Below are positions 41,264 to 49,930 of a DNA stretch of 64,000 nucleotides, in pieces. Source of the stretch: Streptomyces sp. MBT53 (GTDB lineage Bacteria; Actinomycetota; Actinomycetes; Streptomycetales; Streptomycetaceae); assembly GCF_016654115.1 (NCBI RefSeq), contig NZ_JAEQAZ010000021.1, positions 1 to 64,000 of the forward strand. The letters are read 5' to 3'. The first letter of the stretch is position 1; the number at the start of each line of letters is the position of its first letter. The notes beneath the pieces were generated by a model, which saw nothing but the letters and a program-made list of their open reading frames with translations, had not been told where the DNA came from and did not search any database. The translations under genes were made by a program, and so were the position numbers.

Positions 41264-42337
41264 TTACCGGACCGGATTCCAGCCGTCCGTGCCCGCCAGG
41301 TACTTCTGGGCCGTGTAGTTCGCGGCCTGGGAGTCGGTGAGCTGCGGGCGGTTGGAGTTCACCGTGGCGCCCGCGCCGGTGTTCCTGTACTCGAAGAAGC
41401 GGGCGTTCTTCCACGAGTAGCCGCTCATGTCCGTCCAGGGCCCGGCGATCTTCACGGCGGCGGGCAACGAGGTCTGCCGGACGACCAGTTGGCCGACCGC
41501 GTCCGCCGTCGGGTGCCAAGGGCGGCCCAGGTAGTAGGTGTTGGCCGCCGCCGAGCTGGTCACCGAACTGCCGGTGACGAGGATGCCGTACGTCTTCGCG
41601 GAGCTGGTGTTGGGCGCGGAGAGGAAGCCATTCAAACCACCTGCCGCGGCGCCCGAGTTGCGCAGCTGGATGTTGACCCGGTCGTAGACGGCGGTGGCGT
41701 TGCCGAAGACGAAGTCGACGTCGCCGGATATGAACGACGAGTAGAAGTACTGCCGGTACTGCCCGGTCGACGAGGGCGACCAGTTGAGGACGGTGTCCTG
41801 GCGGCTGATGAACCGGTCGTTGGTGAAGGTCTGCCGGTCGCCCTGCGCGGTGATCGCGACGGCCTGGGTGTCCGTGATGTCGGGGTGGGCCGCCTTGTCG
41901 AAGGTGTTCTGGACGGTGATCCCGGTGACGGTGAGGCCGCTCGCCGAGAACGTGGCCACCGAACTCCCCAGCGTGCCGTACTTGTTGCCACTGGCGTCGG
42001 TGTAACCGGCGGCCCGGTCATAGGTGATGACGACGTCCTCGGCGTTGCCGGTGGCACCCTGGATGGTCAACCCCGTTTTCCCGGAAGGGACGTTGACGAT
42101 CTCGGCGTAGGTGCCCTTCGCCACGGAGATCGTGTCGCCGGCGGCCGCCGCGTTCACGGCGGCCTGCACGGTGGTGAAGCGGCCCGAACCGTCCTTGGCG
42201 ACGGTGATGACGGTGGCGGCCCGCGCCTGGGTCACCAGCGACACCGCGACCAGCCCGAGGGCGGCCGCGGCACCGGTCGCCACGGCGGCGGCTCGACGCC
42301 GGGCGGGGGAGCGGCGATGCGTGTTCGGCTCAGTCAT
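41264..42337 (-). CDS. Secreted pectinesterase (CE8)
   Basis: A 357-aa enzyme that removes methyl esters from homogalacturonan. Signal peptide: Arg-rich start, hydrophobic VATGAAAALGLVAVSLVTQ, cleavage near ARA-AT. The parallel beta-helix shows the CE8 motifs: TAQGDRQTF (Gln), SRQDTV (Asp), GDVDFVFG (catalytic Asp) and YLGRPW (Arg/Trp). The transcript is probably leaderless, driven by a GGCAACC/CGACTT promoter directly before the ATG. Convergent with the galactanase gene, 8 nt away. Confidence 0.92.
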   Translation of the reverse strand: MTEPNTHRRSPARRRAAAVATGAAAALGLVAVSLVTQARAATVITVAKDGSGRFTTVQAAVNAAAAGDTISVAKGTYAEIVNVPSGKTGLTIQGATGNAEDVVITYDRAAGYTDASGNKYGTLGSSVATFSASGLTVTGITVQNTFDKAAHPDITDTQAVAITAQGDRQTFTNDRFISRQDTVLNWSPSSTGQYRQYFYSSFISGDVDFVFGNATAVYDRVNIQLRNSGAAAGGLNGFLSAPNTSSAKTYGILVTGSSVTSSAAANTYYLGRPWHPTADAVGQLVVRQTSLPAAVKIAGPWTDMSGYSWKNARFFEYRNTGAGATVNSNRPQLTDSQAANYTAQKYLAGTDGWNPVR

Positions 42338-42343
42338 GCCTAC

Positions 42344-42372
42344 AAGTCGCCGTCCCCTGCCCGGAGGTTGCC
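42344..42372 (-). promoter_or_regulatory. Predicted ECF-type promoter of the pectinesterase, leaderless
   Basis: On the minus strand GGCAACC (42366-42372), 16 nt, CGACTT (42344-42349), 6 nt, ATG. The -10 to ATG distance implies that transcription starts at or next to the A of the start codon. The same arrangement precedes the gene at 47029-48603, and the -35 resembles the GGAAC/CAACC boxes of ECF sigma factors. Confidence 0.6.
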
Positions 42373-42376
42373 GCCC

Positions 42377-44056
42377 CTAGGTGAGAAGGTCGATCGCGTC
42401 GATGGACGTGCCCGCGCTCAGATAGGCCGTCGACCCCGAACCGCTCGCCACATAGATCTTCAGCGTGTTGTACGCGCTGCTGTCCGTCAGCCAGGCCGAC
42501 GCCGGAACGCTGTACGTGAACGTGTAGTTGTTGCCCCGGTACGACCCCACGGTCAGCGACCGCGTGCTCGGCTGCGTGGGTGGCGACGGGACGGCCGAGG
42601 TCCAGGTGTCGTTGACGACGACCTGCGGCCGGCCGTTCGCGTACGCGGTCGTCACCCCGATGCGCAGGGTGTGCGCGGCGGCGAGTTGGGCGGCCGTCAG
42701 CTTGAAGTACACGATCAGGCCGCTGTTGACGTCCTTCCAGAGGTAGCAGGGGAACGCCGAGGTCTCCGTCCCGCTGCCGATGACGACATTGCCGGTCCAG
42801 GTCGCGGCCCGTACGTCCGAGGGATGGGCGTACGTCATCAGGTCCGCGTTCTTGAACCCGCCGGGCGTGCCGTCCCAGTTGCCGATCCGCCAGATCGCGC
42901 TCGCGTTGGACGGGTCGTTCGAGGACGGGATCGCGATGCTGTTCAGCGTCGTCGTGCCGCCCGCCGTGACCGCCACCGACCCGGTGTAGACGGCGAGTTC
43001 ACCCTTGAAGACGGTCAGCGTGTACGTCCCCGGCAGGACTCCGGTGATGGAGAAGTAGCCGTCCGAGGCCCGCGCCGAACCCCAGTACTGGGCCGCCGAG
43101 TTGGCGAGCCCGACCGTGTACGCGTACGCCGTGTCCCGCCCGGTGATGCCGACGCCCGCCACCCGGCCCCGGCTGCCGGAAGCCACGTACCCGGAGATGC
43201 CGAGCGAATCGGCCCACGAGGTGGTGAGGTCGGCGTGGTACAGCGAGGACGCGGGCGCCCCGCCGTCCGTGAACGCGATGACGTACGGCCCCTGGAGACC
43301 GAACCGCTGCGCCTCCGTCTGGTTCTCGCCGTAGTACAGGATCTCGTACAACCCGCCGCCGTCCGCGCTCTGGTGGCGCAGCAGGGAGCGGTAGAACGGG
43401 CCGCCGGACGCCTTCTCGTGGTTGCTGCGCACGATCCACAGGCCGACGCTGCCGGTGGTCCAGCCGATGTAGTCGTAGTCGATGACGCGGTTCTTCGAGT
43501 AGTGCTTGGAGCGGGTCTGGCCGTCGGACTTGGCGAAGACGTCGGCGGACTCGATGGTGGTCGGCGCGTAAGTGTAGGAATCCGGCTGGTCGTTGAGGAA
43601 CAGGCCGGCCTTGACGCGCACGATGTAGCGGGTCGCGCTGACGGAGTCGTCGGCCTTGTTGGTCCAGAGGTAGACGTTGTTCTCGCCGCTGCGGGCCGCG
43701 TAGTAGTGCTTCAGCGTGCCGTACGCGACGGAGATCAGGATCGTCGTACCGGACTGGGCGATCGTCACGGTGGAGGTGCCGAGGCCGGACTCGACGTGCG
43801 AGTTCTTGCCGCCGTAGCCCTGGTACTCCGTGCCCTTGTAGACCAGCGAGGTCAGATCGCCGTTCGTCTTGCTGACCTTGAAGACCAGGCTCGCGCCGGT
43901 GTCGACGACGTAGTTCGAGCCGTCGTCGGTGTAGCCGAAACTCGCGGCCGAGGCCGTCTCGGCGAGCGGCCCGGCGAGCGCCGCCGTACCGGCCACGGCC
44001 GCCGTGCCGAGGACGAAGGTGCGGCGACGGACCGGTCTGTTCACAGAACCGGACAT
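42377..44056 (-). CDS. Secreted rhamnogalacturonan lyase (PL4)
   Basis: A 559-aa lyase that cleaves the rhamnose-galacturonate backbone of rhamnogalacturonan I. NRPVRRRTFVLG begins a Tat signal ending near TASAA. The N-terminal beta-sandwich carries GSSNYVVD-like and GLYEILYYGENQTEAQRFG segments of PL4. A fibronectin-III-like middle domain (GTYTLTVFKGELAVYTG) and a C-terminal beta-sandwich (AIWRIGNWDGTPGGFKNAD, then TLRIGVTTAYANGRPQV) complete the three-domain family architecture. The ATG at 44056 follows GGAGGCACCCCC. Divergent from the acetylesterase with palindromic operators between. Confidence 0.88.
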   Translation of the reverse strand: MSGSVNRPVRRRTFVLGTAAVAGTAALAGPLAETASAASFGYTDDGSNYVVDTGASLVFKVSKTNGDLTSLVYKGTEYQGYGGKNSHVESGLGTSTVTIAQSGTTILISVAYGTLKHYYAARSGENNVYLWTNKADDSVSATRYIVRVKAGLFLNDQPDSYTYAPTTIESADVFAKSDGQTRSKHYSKNRVIDYDYIGWTTGSVGLWIVRSNHEKASGGPFYRSLLRHQSADGGGLYEILYYGENQTEAQRFGLQGPYVIAFTDGGAPASSLYHADLTTSWADSLGISGYVASGSRGRVAGVGITGRDTAYAYTVGLANSAAQYWGSARASDGYFSITGVLPGTYTLTVFKGELAVYTGSVAVTAGGTTTLNSIAIPSSNDPSNASAIWRIGNWDGTPGGFKNADLMTYAHPSDVRAATWTGNVVIGSGTETSAFPCYLWKDVNSGLIVYFKLTAAQLAAAHTLRIGVTTAYANGRPQVVVNDTWTSAVPSPPTQPSTRSLTVGSYRGNNYTFTYSVPASAWLTDSSAYNTLKIYVASGSGSTAYLSAGTSIDAIDLLT

Positions 44057-44116
44057 GGGGGTGCCTCCTTCGGGAGGTGGGGGTGCGGGTGCTTTGGAGG
44101 GTGACAGTTGAATCGA

Positions 44117-44136
44117 TTTCGCGAAAGGGCTTTCGC
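44117..44136. promoter_or_regulatory. Overlapping palindromes between rhamnogalacturonan lyase and acetylesterase
   Basis: TTTCGCGAAA (44117-44126) is a perfect palindrome, and GCGAAAG-GG-CTTTCGC (44121-44136) is a second one sharing GCGAAA. They lie 61-80 nt upstream of the lyase start. The overlap suggests a compound or switch-like operator. Confidence 0.55.
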
Positions 44137-44178
44137 AGCCCAGGAGTTGGCGATGATGCGAAAATCGGCACAGGTCTA

Positions 44179-44190
44179 GAAAGCGCTTGT
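44179..44190. promoter_or_regulatory. LacI-type operator, AAGCGCTT core
   Basis: GAAAGCGCTTGT with palindrome AAGCGCTT at 44181-44188, 54 nt upstream of the acetylesterase ATG. Same core as the site at 25219-25226 before the LacI gene at 24088, which may therefore be its regulator (inference). Confidence 0.62.
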
Positions 44191-44243
44191 CCAGAGCGGT
44201 ACGGTCCACCGCCAGGCCATGTCGTCGGACGGAGGAGCCACGG

Positions 44244-45287
44244 ATGAGACGTTTCAACATCGCGCTGCTGGCCGCGGTGACCCTGAGCACCGCCCTGTCG
44301 GCCGCACCCGCACAGGCCCACGACCGCACGCCCCCGCTCGGCATCGCCAACTGCACTGCCACGGCTTGCCACTTCGACGTTCCGCCCGGTACCTACGACG
44401 TCACGGTCCGCCTCGGCGGCGAGTCGGCCGCGAGCACGGCGATCACCGGCGAGACCCGGCGCTCCCTGCTCCCCGAGACGGCCACCGAGGCGGGCCGGAC
44501 GGTCACCCGCAGCTTCACCGTGAACGTCCGCACCCCCGAGGGCGAACCCACCGGCCCCGACGGCACCCCCGGCCTCGACCTCACCCTCGGCGGCACCGCC
44601 CCGGCCCTCGCCGACATCAGGGTCACCCCCGCCCGGCGTGCCCACCAGATCATCCTGATCGGCGACTCCACGGTCTGCGACCAACCGGGCGACCCGTATT
44701 CCGGCTGGGGCCAACAGCTCCCGCAGTTCCTGCGCAAGGGCGTGTCCGTCGCCAACTACGCGGATTCCGGGGAGAGTACGGTCACCTATCTGGAGAATCC
44801 CCTGCTCTGGGGGACGGTCGAGCCGCTGATCCGCCCCGGTGACCTGGTCCTGGTCCAGCTCGCCCACAACGACAAGACGACCGACGAGGCCACGTACAGG
44901 GCGAACTTGGAAACCCTTGTAACGGGTATACGGGACATGGGCGGTCGTCCTGTTCTGGTGACACCGATCGTCCGACGCTGGTTCAATGCCGACGGCACAC
45001 TGAACAACGGCACAGCACTGCTGGTGAACGGACTCGGCGTGGACCTGCCGGGCGTCATCCGCTCGGTCGCCGCCGCCGAGGGGGTAACACTGATCGATCT
45101 CACGGCGCAGACCAAGGCGCTGGTGGAATCGCTGGGAGTCGAAGGCTCCAAGGCGATCTATCTCTACAACGAGAAGAAGGACAACACGCACACCTCCGTG
45201 CACGGTGCCACGGTGTACGCGGGCCTGGTCCGCGACGCACTCGTCGCCGGGCATCTGCTGCCGGAGGACCGGGTACGGGTGGGTTGA
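44244..45287 (+). CDS. Secreted rhamnogalacturonan acetylesterase (SGNH hydrolase)
   Basis: A 347-aa enzyme that removes acetyl groups from rhamnogalacturonan. A short Sec signal ends near APAQA. An N-terminal carbohydrate-contact beta domain (CHFDVPPGTYDVTVRLGG) precedes the SGNH hydrolase. Catalytic signatures are IGDSTVCD (Ser), DSGESTVTY, VQLAHNDKT (Asn) and DNTHTSVHG (Asp/His). Divergent from the lyase, with which it would work. A strong terminator follows. Confidence 0.9.
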   Translation: MRRFNIALLAAVTLSTALSAAPAQAHDRTPPLGIANCTATACHFDVPPGTYDVTVRLGGESAASTAITGETRRSLLPETATEAGRTVTRSFTVNVRTPEGEPTGPDGTPGLDLTLGGTAPALADIRVTPARRAHQIILIGDSTVCDQPGDPYSGWGQQLPQFLRKGVSVANYADSGESTVTYLENPLLWGTVEPLIRPGDLVLVQLAHNDKTTDEATYRANLETLVTGIRDMGGRPVLVTPIVRRWFNADGTLNNGTALLVNGLGVDLPGVIRSVAAAEGVTLIDLTAQTKALVESLGVEGSKAIYLYNEKKDNTHTSVHGATVYAGLVRDALVAGHLLPEDRVRVG

Positions 45288-45300
45288 GACCCGAAAGACC

Positions 45301-45336
45301 CCTGGGGCGTTCCGACCGGAACCGGGGCGCCCCAGG
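45301..45336 (+). terminator. Terminator after the acetylesterase
   Basis: CCTGGGGCG (45301-45309) pairs with CGCCCCAGG (45328-45336); the loop holds a smaller TTCC/GGAA stem. It starts 14 nt past the acetylesterase stop and 39 nt before the DUF2264 start, separating the two genes. Confidence 0.75.
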
Positions 45337-45374
45337 CTTCACCCGCCGCACCCGTCGCCCGTGAGAGTGAGCCG

Positions 45375-47084
45375 ATGCAACTGCCCGCCGACGACCGCGA
45401 GTCGAGCCCCCGCACCGGCTACACCCGCGCCCACTGGGAGACGGCCGCCGACGCCCTCCTCGCCGCCGTGGAGCCGTACGCCACCGAGGACCGCGCGCTC
45501 TACCACCTCCCCGGCACCCACACCAGCTGGTCCGGCAGGCTCTCCGACGGCCTGGAGGGCTACGCACGCACGCTCCTGCTGGCCGCCTTCCGCCGCGACG
45601 AGACGGCGCTGGAACGCTACGCCGACGGACTCGCCGCGGGGGTCGCGGGCGTCTGGCCCCGCATCGAGGACCGCAGCCAGCCCCTGGTCGAGGCGGCCTC
45701 GATCGCCCTCGCCCTGCGCCTCACCCGCCCCCTCCTCTGGGACCGCCTCGACGAGCCCGTACGACAGCGCGCGGCGGCCTGGCTCACCGACGCCCTCACC
45801 GCCCAACCCTGGCCCTGCAACTGGGAGTTGTTCCCCGTCACGGTCGGCGGCTTCCTCCAGGACATCGGCCACGAGCCCGAGGCCTCCCGCAAGGCCATCG
45901 ACCGAGGCCTGTCGCGCATCGAGGACTGGTACGTCGGCGACGGCTGGTACACCGACGGCGACGGCCGCAAGTTCGACTACTACAACGGCTGGGCCATGCA
46001 CCTCTACCCGGTCCTGCACGCCTGGCTCGCCGACGACCCCCGACTCCTCGACCTCTACGGCACCCGCCTGGAACGCCATCTCGCCGACTACGCCCGCCTG
46101 TTCGGCGCCGACGGCGCCCCGATGCACCAGGGCCGCTCCCTCACCTACCGCTTCGCGACGACGGCTCCCCTGTGGCTGGGCGCGCTGACGGGCCGTACAC
46201 CACTGGCACCGGGGGAGACACGACGACTGGCCTCCGGGGCGCTCCGCTATTTCCTCGACCGGGGCGCGGTCGACGACCACGGCCTGCTCACCCTCGGCTG
46301 GCACGGCCCCAATGAGGCGGTCCTGCAAGGCTATTCGGGCCCCGCGTCCCCGTACTGGGCCAGCAAGGGATTCCTCGGCCTGCTCCTCCCACCGGACCAC
46401 GAGGTGTGGACGGCGGTCGAGGAACCGGGCCCGGCGGAACGATCGGACGCGACCACGGCGATCACACCCGCCAACTGGCTTCTCCAGTCGACGAGTTCGG
46501 ACGGCCTGGTCCGCCTCCACAACCACGGCAGCGAGGACGTCCGCTACGACCCGTACTACACACGCCTCGCCTACTCCACGGCTACGACGCCCTCGTCGTC
46601 GTACGACAACAGCGTGTTCGTGGGCGGGGATCCGACCCGGACGGAGATCGTGCCGTTGGGGGTGGGGGAGGGGTGGGTTGCTTCCCGGCACACGGCTGCC
46701 TCCGGGGCCCGGGTGACCAGCGTGGTGATGGCCGAGGGCGCGGTGGAGGTGCGGGCGCATCTGGTGGTGGGCGCTGCCCCCGGGACGCCGGTGCGGGTCA
46801 CGGGCTGGTCGGCGGAGGACGACGGACTGCGCGCCGAACTCGTGTCCCTGCACGGCCTGTCGGACGGAGAGGGTGCCGTCGGCGACGGGCCCACCCTGTT
46901 CGTCGCCCTGGTCCGGCTCACCGGCGAGCCGGACCCCCGTCCCCTCGCGGAACTGGTGTCCGTGGAGGTCGACGGGGATCACGGCCTGTCCGTCCACTGG
47001 GCCGGCGGCCGGCGGACCGACTACCGCTTCACGGAGTCAGCCGGGCGATCCGGAGGCTCGTGGCGGTCGGTGACGCCCCGTTGA
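45375..47084 (+). CDS. DUF2264 domain protein, putative glycoside hydrolase
   Basis: A 569-aa soluble protein matching DUF2264 throughout. The N-terminal (alpha/alpha) barrel shows RLSDGLEGYARTLLLAAF, GGFLQDIGHEP and GWYTDGDGRKFDYYNGWAMH, and the C-terminal beta-sandwich starts near TPANWLLQSTSSDG. I recall DUF2264 members being placed in a family of exo-acting beta-glucuronidases (GH154) that act on arabinogalactan or pectin side chains, which suits the locus. No signal peptide is seen. Its last 56 nt overlap the convergent gene. Confidence 0.82.
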   Translation: MQLPADDRESSPRTGYTRAHWETAADALLAAVEPYATEDRALYHLPGTHTSWSGRLSDGLEGYARTLLLAAFRRDETALERYADGLAAGVAGVWPRIEDRSQPLVEAASIALALRLTRPLLWDRLDEPVRQRAAAWLTDALTAQPWPCNWELFPVTVGGFLQDIGHEPEASRKAIDRGLSRIEDWYVGDGWYTDGDGRKFDYYNGWAMHLYPVLHAWLADDPRLLDLYGTRLERHLADYARLFGADGAPMHQGRSLTYRFATTAPLWLGALTGRTPLAPGETRRLASGALRYFLDRGAVDDHGLLTLGWHGPNEAVLQGYSGPASPYWASKGFLGLLLPPDHEVWTAVEEPGPAERSDATTAITPANWLLQSTSSDGLVRLHNHGSEDVRYDPYYTRLAYSTATTPSSSYDNSVFVGGDPTRTEIVPLGVGEGWVASRHTAASGARVTSVVMAEGAVEVRAHLVVGAAPGTPVRVTGWSAEDDGLRAELVSLHGLSDGEGAVGDGPTLFVALVRLTGEPDPRPLAELVSVEVDGDHGLSVHWAGGRRTDYRFTESAGRSGGSWRSVTPR

Positions 47085-48603
47085 GCGGGCTCGCGTAGGT
47101 CGGGGTGACCGGTGCGTATGCCCAGGTCAGCGTGCCGTTCTTCAGGACCGCCAGGTCGCCGGTGATTCGGGTGCTCACCACCTTGTCCGCGCTCTGGAAC
47201 TTGCCGTTCCAGTCGATGAGCCGCAGGTGCGTGCCCGTGAAGGTGCCGGTGCAGGTGCCGGCCGCGCACTTGGCACCCTTCAGGGACTCCCAGGAGACCA
47301 GGAGACGGTCCTTGCCGTAGGGCGCGATGTGCACGTTGACGTTCTCGGTGCCGGCCGCGCTCGTGAGGTAAATCGCCTTGCCGGGGCCGGAGTTGCGGTT
47401 CGCCATGAAGGCGACGGCGACCTGGTGGGTGCTCGTCCTCGGGGTGACCGTCCAGCCGCGGCCGCTGGAGTCGGCGGAGTTCTTCTTGGCCGAGGCGGCA
47501 CCGCGGGAGGCGAAGGCGGTGGCGTACAGGCCGCCCGCCGACTTGACCAGGTCGCCCGTGCGGCCGGGGAAGGTACCACCGCAGTACCCTGCCCAGCACT
47601 GCTCGCGCTGCACGACCGGCGCGACGTCCGGGGCGCCGATCCCGGTGGAGACGAACAGGCCCGAGCGCCAGTCGTCGAAGCAGAGCGAGGTGAACGCGCC
47701 GGTGGTCTCCGCGTGCAGCGCGATGCCCTCGTTGTGGCTGCAGCCCCAGCTCCAACCACCGCTCAGCTTCGCGCCCTTGGCGCTGATGTACGCCAACTTG
47801 TCGCCGAAGTGGCCGTCCGCGAAGCCGCCCGCGCCGTGGACGACGAAGTACGCGCCGTACTTGGTGCCGTTCCAGGTGAGTTGGCCGTCGAGACCCGGAG
47901 AGGTGTCGTTGGAGGCGGTGCCGGTGAGCTTGGTGCGGAAGGTCTGCCTGCCGTTCGTGTAGCGGATGATCGCGGCGGCCGTCTCCTTCCACTTGTTGGT
48001 GTCGGCCACCCGGGTGAGCAGCGCGAAGCCGTCGTTGTGCGCGACCAGACCGCCGACCTCCTTGGCACCCTTGACGACCGTGTCGGCGCCCGAGCGCACT
48101 CCGGCGGCGTTCAGCGGGGTGACATGGACTCCGTCGGCGGCCGGCCAGGCCACGCGCAGGGTGCCGTTCGGGGCCACCGCCGTGCTCGTACGGGTCCATT
48201 GGCGGGTGTTGTTGTAACCGGCCGTCAGATAGGGGAACTTGGCGGCGAGCGCCACCGTGGTGCTGGTCGGGGTGAGCGTGCCGGTCACGGTCTTGGCGGC
48301 GGTGGCCGGAGTCTTCGCGACCGCCTTCGGGGTGGACTTCGCGGGGGAGGCGGTCGGGGTCGTCGTGGCCGCGGTGGATGCGGAGCCGTCGGCGCCGGCG
48401 TCGTCGGACGGGGACGCCGAGGCGGTCGTCGTCCCGGCCGCGGTCGAGGTGCCGCTTCCGCCGCTGCCGCTGTCCGTCGCCGCGGTCGCGTACCACGCGC
48501 CGCCCAGCAGGGCCGCGACGGCGAGCGAGCCCGCGAGCGGCTTGCGGGCGATGCGGCGGGAGTCGCGGCGACGGTGCGAAGTGGTGCGTCTTGCGTTGGT
48601 CAT
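47029..48603 (-). CDS. Large secreted protein of unknown function, beta-propeller-like
   Basis: A 524-aa exported protein. Arg-rich N-terminus (RRDSRRIARKPLAG), hydrophobic core and a Ser/Thr/Ala/Pro-rich linker (about residues 45-105) lead to a domain with repeated W/G-rich strands (NDGFALLTRVADTNKWKE, GWSWGCSHNEGIALHAE, FTSLCFDDWRSGLFVSTG). Four or more cysteines may form disulfides. No enzyme motif is recognised. It has the same GGCAACC/CGACTT leaderless promoter as the pectinesterase, suggesting shared control with extracellular wall-degrading enzymes. The upstream in-frame extension is rejected because of that promoter. Confidence 0.7.
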   Translation of the reverse strand: MTNARRTTSHRRRDSRRIARKPLAGSLAVAALLGGAWYATAATDSGSGGSGTSTAAGTTTASASPSDDAGADGSASTAATTTPTASPAKSTPKAVAKTPATAAKTVTGTLTPTSTTVALAAKFPYLTAGYNNTRQWTRTSTAVAPNGTLRVAWPAADGVHVTPLNAAGVRSGADTVVKGAKEVGGLVAHNDGFALLTRVADTNKWKETAAAIIRYTNGRQTFRTKLTGTASNDTSPGLDGQLTWNGTKYGAYFVVHGAGGFADGHFGDKLAYISAKGAKLSGGWSWGCSHNEGIALHAETTGAFTSLCFDDWRSGLFVSTGIGAPDVAPVVQREQCWAGYCGGTFPGRTGDLVKSAGGLYATAFASRGAASAKKNSADSSGRGWTVTPRTSTHQVAVAFMANRNSGPGKAIYLTSAAGTENVNVHIAPYGKDRLLVSWESLKGAKCAAGTCTGTFTGTHLRLIDWNGKFQSADKVVSTRITGDLAVLKNGTLTWAYAPVTPTYASPLNGASPTATSLRIARLTP

Positions 48604-48609
48604 GCCCCC

Positions 48610-48638
48610 AAGTCGCCGCCCGCGCGAAGGAGGTTGCC
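48610..48638 (-). promoter_or_regulatory. Predicted ECF-type promoter, leaderless, second copy
   Basis: GGCAACC (48632-48638), 16 nt, CGACTT (48610-48615), 6 nt, ATG on the minus strand. Box sequences and all spacings are identical to the pectinesterase promoter at 42344-42372, while the spacer sequences differ. Confidence 0.6.
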
Positions 48639-48767
48639 GTGGTGCCTGTCGCAATGTTCTGGAGGTGAGACCGGCTCCACAGACCGGGCGGGCGGATCCT
48701 GGTACGTTGGATGCTTTCCTGGGTATCAGACCCTTTGGACTCATCTCCGGCGAGGGACCGAGGAACC

Positions 48768-49196
48768 ATGACCATGGACCCCGGCGAGAAGCGGCTGGCC
48801 GCCGCCGTCGTGATGGACGACGACGGGCGCGTGCTTCTGGTGCGCCGCAGCGCGACCGAGCGATTCCTGCCCCGGGTGTGGGGCGTGCCCTGCGGGAAGC
48901 TGGAGCCGGACGAGCACCCCGAGGACGGGGCGCTGCGCGAGCTCAAGGAAGAGACCGGGCTGCTCGGCGAGATCGTCCGCAAGATCGGCGAGTCGTCTTT
49001 CGTCAGCGAGTATCAGGGCCGCGAGACCAAGAACTGGCAGGACAACTTCCTGGTCAGGCCGCTGTCGTCGCAGATCACCCTCCCCGAGCCCGACCAGACG
49101 TACCGGTGGCTCCGGCCGTCCGAGCTGGCCGACTCCGGCCTCGACATCGACGCGTACAACCTGGACGTCGTACAACAGGCCCTCACGAACTTCTGA
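48768..49196 (+). CDS. Nudix hydrolase
   Basis: A 142-aa pyrophosphohydrolase. The Nudix box is seen as GKLEPDEHPEDGALRELKEE followed by TGLL, matching G-x5-E-x7-REUXEEXGU. The N-terminal AAAVVMDDDGRVLLVRRSA is the usual strand/loop. Substrate (nucleotide, sugar nucleotide or other) is not predictable. It ends 14 nt inside the convergent cupin-like gene. Confidence 0.9.
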   Translation: MTMDPGEKRLAAAVVMDDDGRVLLVRRSATERFLPRVWGVPCGKLEPDEHPEDGALRELKEETGLLGEIVRKIGESSFVSEYQGRETKNWQDNFLVRPLSSQITLPEPDQTYRWLRPSELADSGLDIDAYNLDVVQQALTNF

Positions 49197-49908
49197 GCGA
49201 TTCCGCGAGATCGTTCAACGCGCCGAGATAGTCCTTCACATCGAGCGGCACCTTCGCCACCGCGCCCGGATGCGGGCCCGCGACCGTGAACACATCGGTG
49301 TGGCGCCGCCGCTCGGCCCCCGTCTCCAGGAACAGCGTCACGGTCGGTGCGTCCGTGTCGCACCAGGCCCGGTGCAGGACATTCGCCGGCAGGGCGTAGG
49401 CGCTGCCCGCCGCGTACTGGCCCACATGCGTCAGCCGCAGTCGCGCCGGTCCCGTGGGCCGCAGCGTCCAGTCGGCACTGCGCCCGGCGAGGGACTCCTC
49501 GTACCGGTCCGCCGTGATCCCGCCGTCGCCGCGCGTCTCGTACAGCTCCATCGCGAGCCGCCCCCGGACCACGTAAGAGGCAAGCGGGGAACGGTGGTTG
49601 TGGATGTCCTCCGCGCCGATCGCCGCCACGTCGGGATGCCAGAGATGCGCGCGCAGCATGTGGCGGGGGCCGCCGTCGATCAGCAACAGCTTGTCGAAGC
49701 CCAGGACATGACGGTACGACAGCCCGGCGCAGTGCTCGGGATCGCCCTCACCGGAGGCGAGTTCGGCCACCAGCTCCAACAGCCGCTCGGGAGAGCCCAG
49801 TTCGGCGATGACGGCACGGGCCGCGGTCACCGTCTCGTCGTCGGACAGGTCGCCGTCCAGCGCCTCGGTCAGCAGCCGTCGCGCCGCCAGGATCTGCCGA
49901 CCACCCAT
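49183..49908 (-). CDS. Cupin-like (cysteine-dioxygenase-type fold) protein
   Basis: A 241-aa soluble protein. The middle resembles a metal cupin: LRAHLWHPD, then EDIHNHRSPLASYVVRGRLAMELYE, with paired histidines, and a second motif GSAYALPANVLHRAW. This is the layout of cysteine-dioxygenase-like cupins, though the substrate is unknown. The N-terminal 70 residues are helical. It follows the membrane-toroid gene by 22 nt on the same strand and may be in one operon with it. Confidence 0.65.
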   Translation of the reverse strand: MGGRQILAARRLLTEALDGDLSDDETVTAARAVIAELGSPERLLELVAELASGEGDPEHCAGLSYRHVLGFDKLLLIDGGPRHMLRAHLWHPDVAAIGAEDIHNHRSPLASYVVRGRLAMELYETRGDGGITADRYEESLAGRSADWTLRPTGPARLRLTHVGQYAAGSAYALPANVLHRAWCDTDAPTVTLFLETGAERRRHTDVFTVAGPHPGAVAKVPLDVKDYLGALNDLAESLRSS

Positions 49909-49930
49909 GCACTCACTCCCCAACTCGCCG

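Noticed and set aside
41252..44104. A 950-aa plus-strand open frame over the pectinesterase and lyase
   Set aside because: Antisense shadow of two genes with catalytic motifs; composition is Arg/Gly/Val rich with no recognisable fold.
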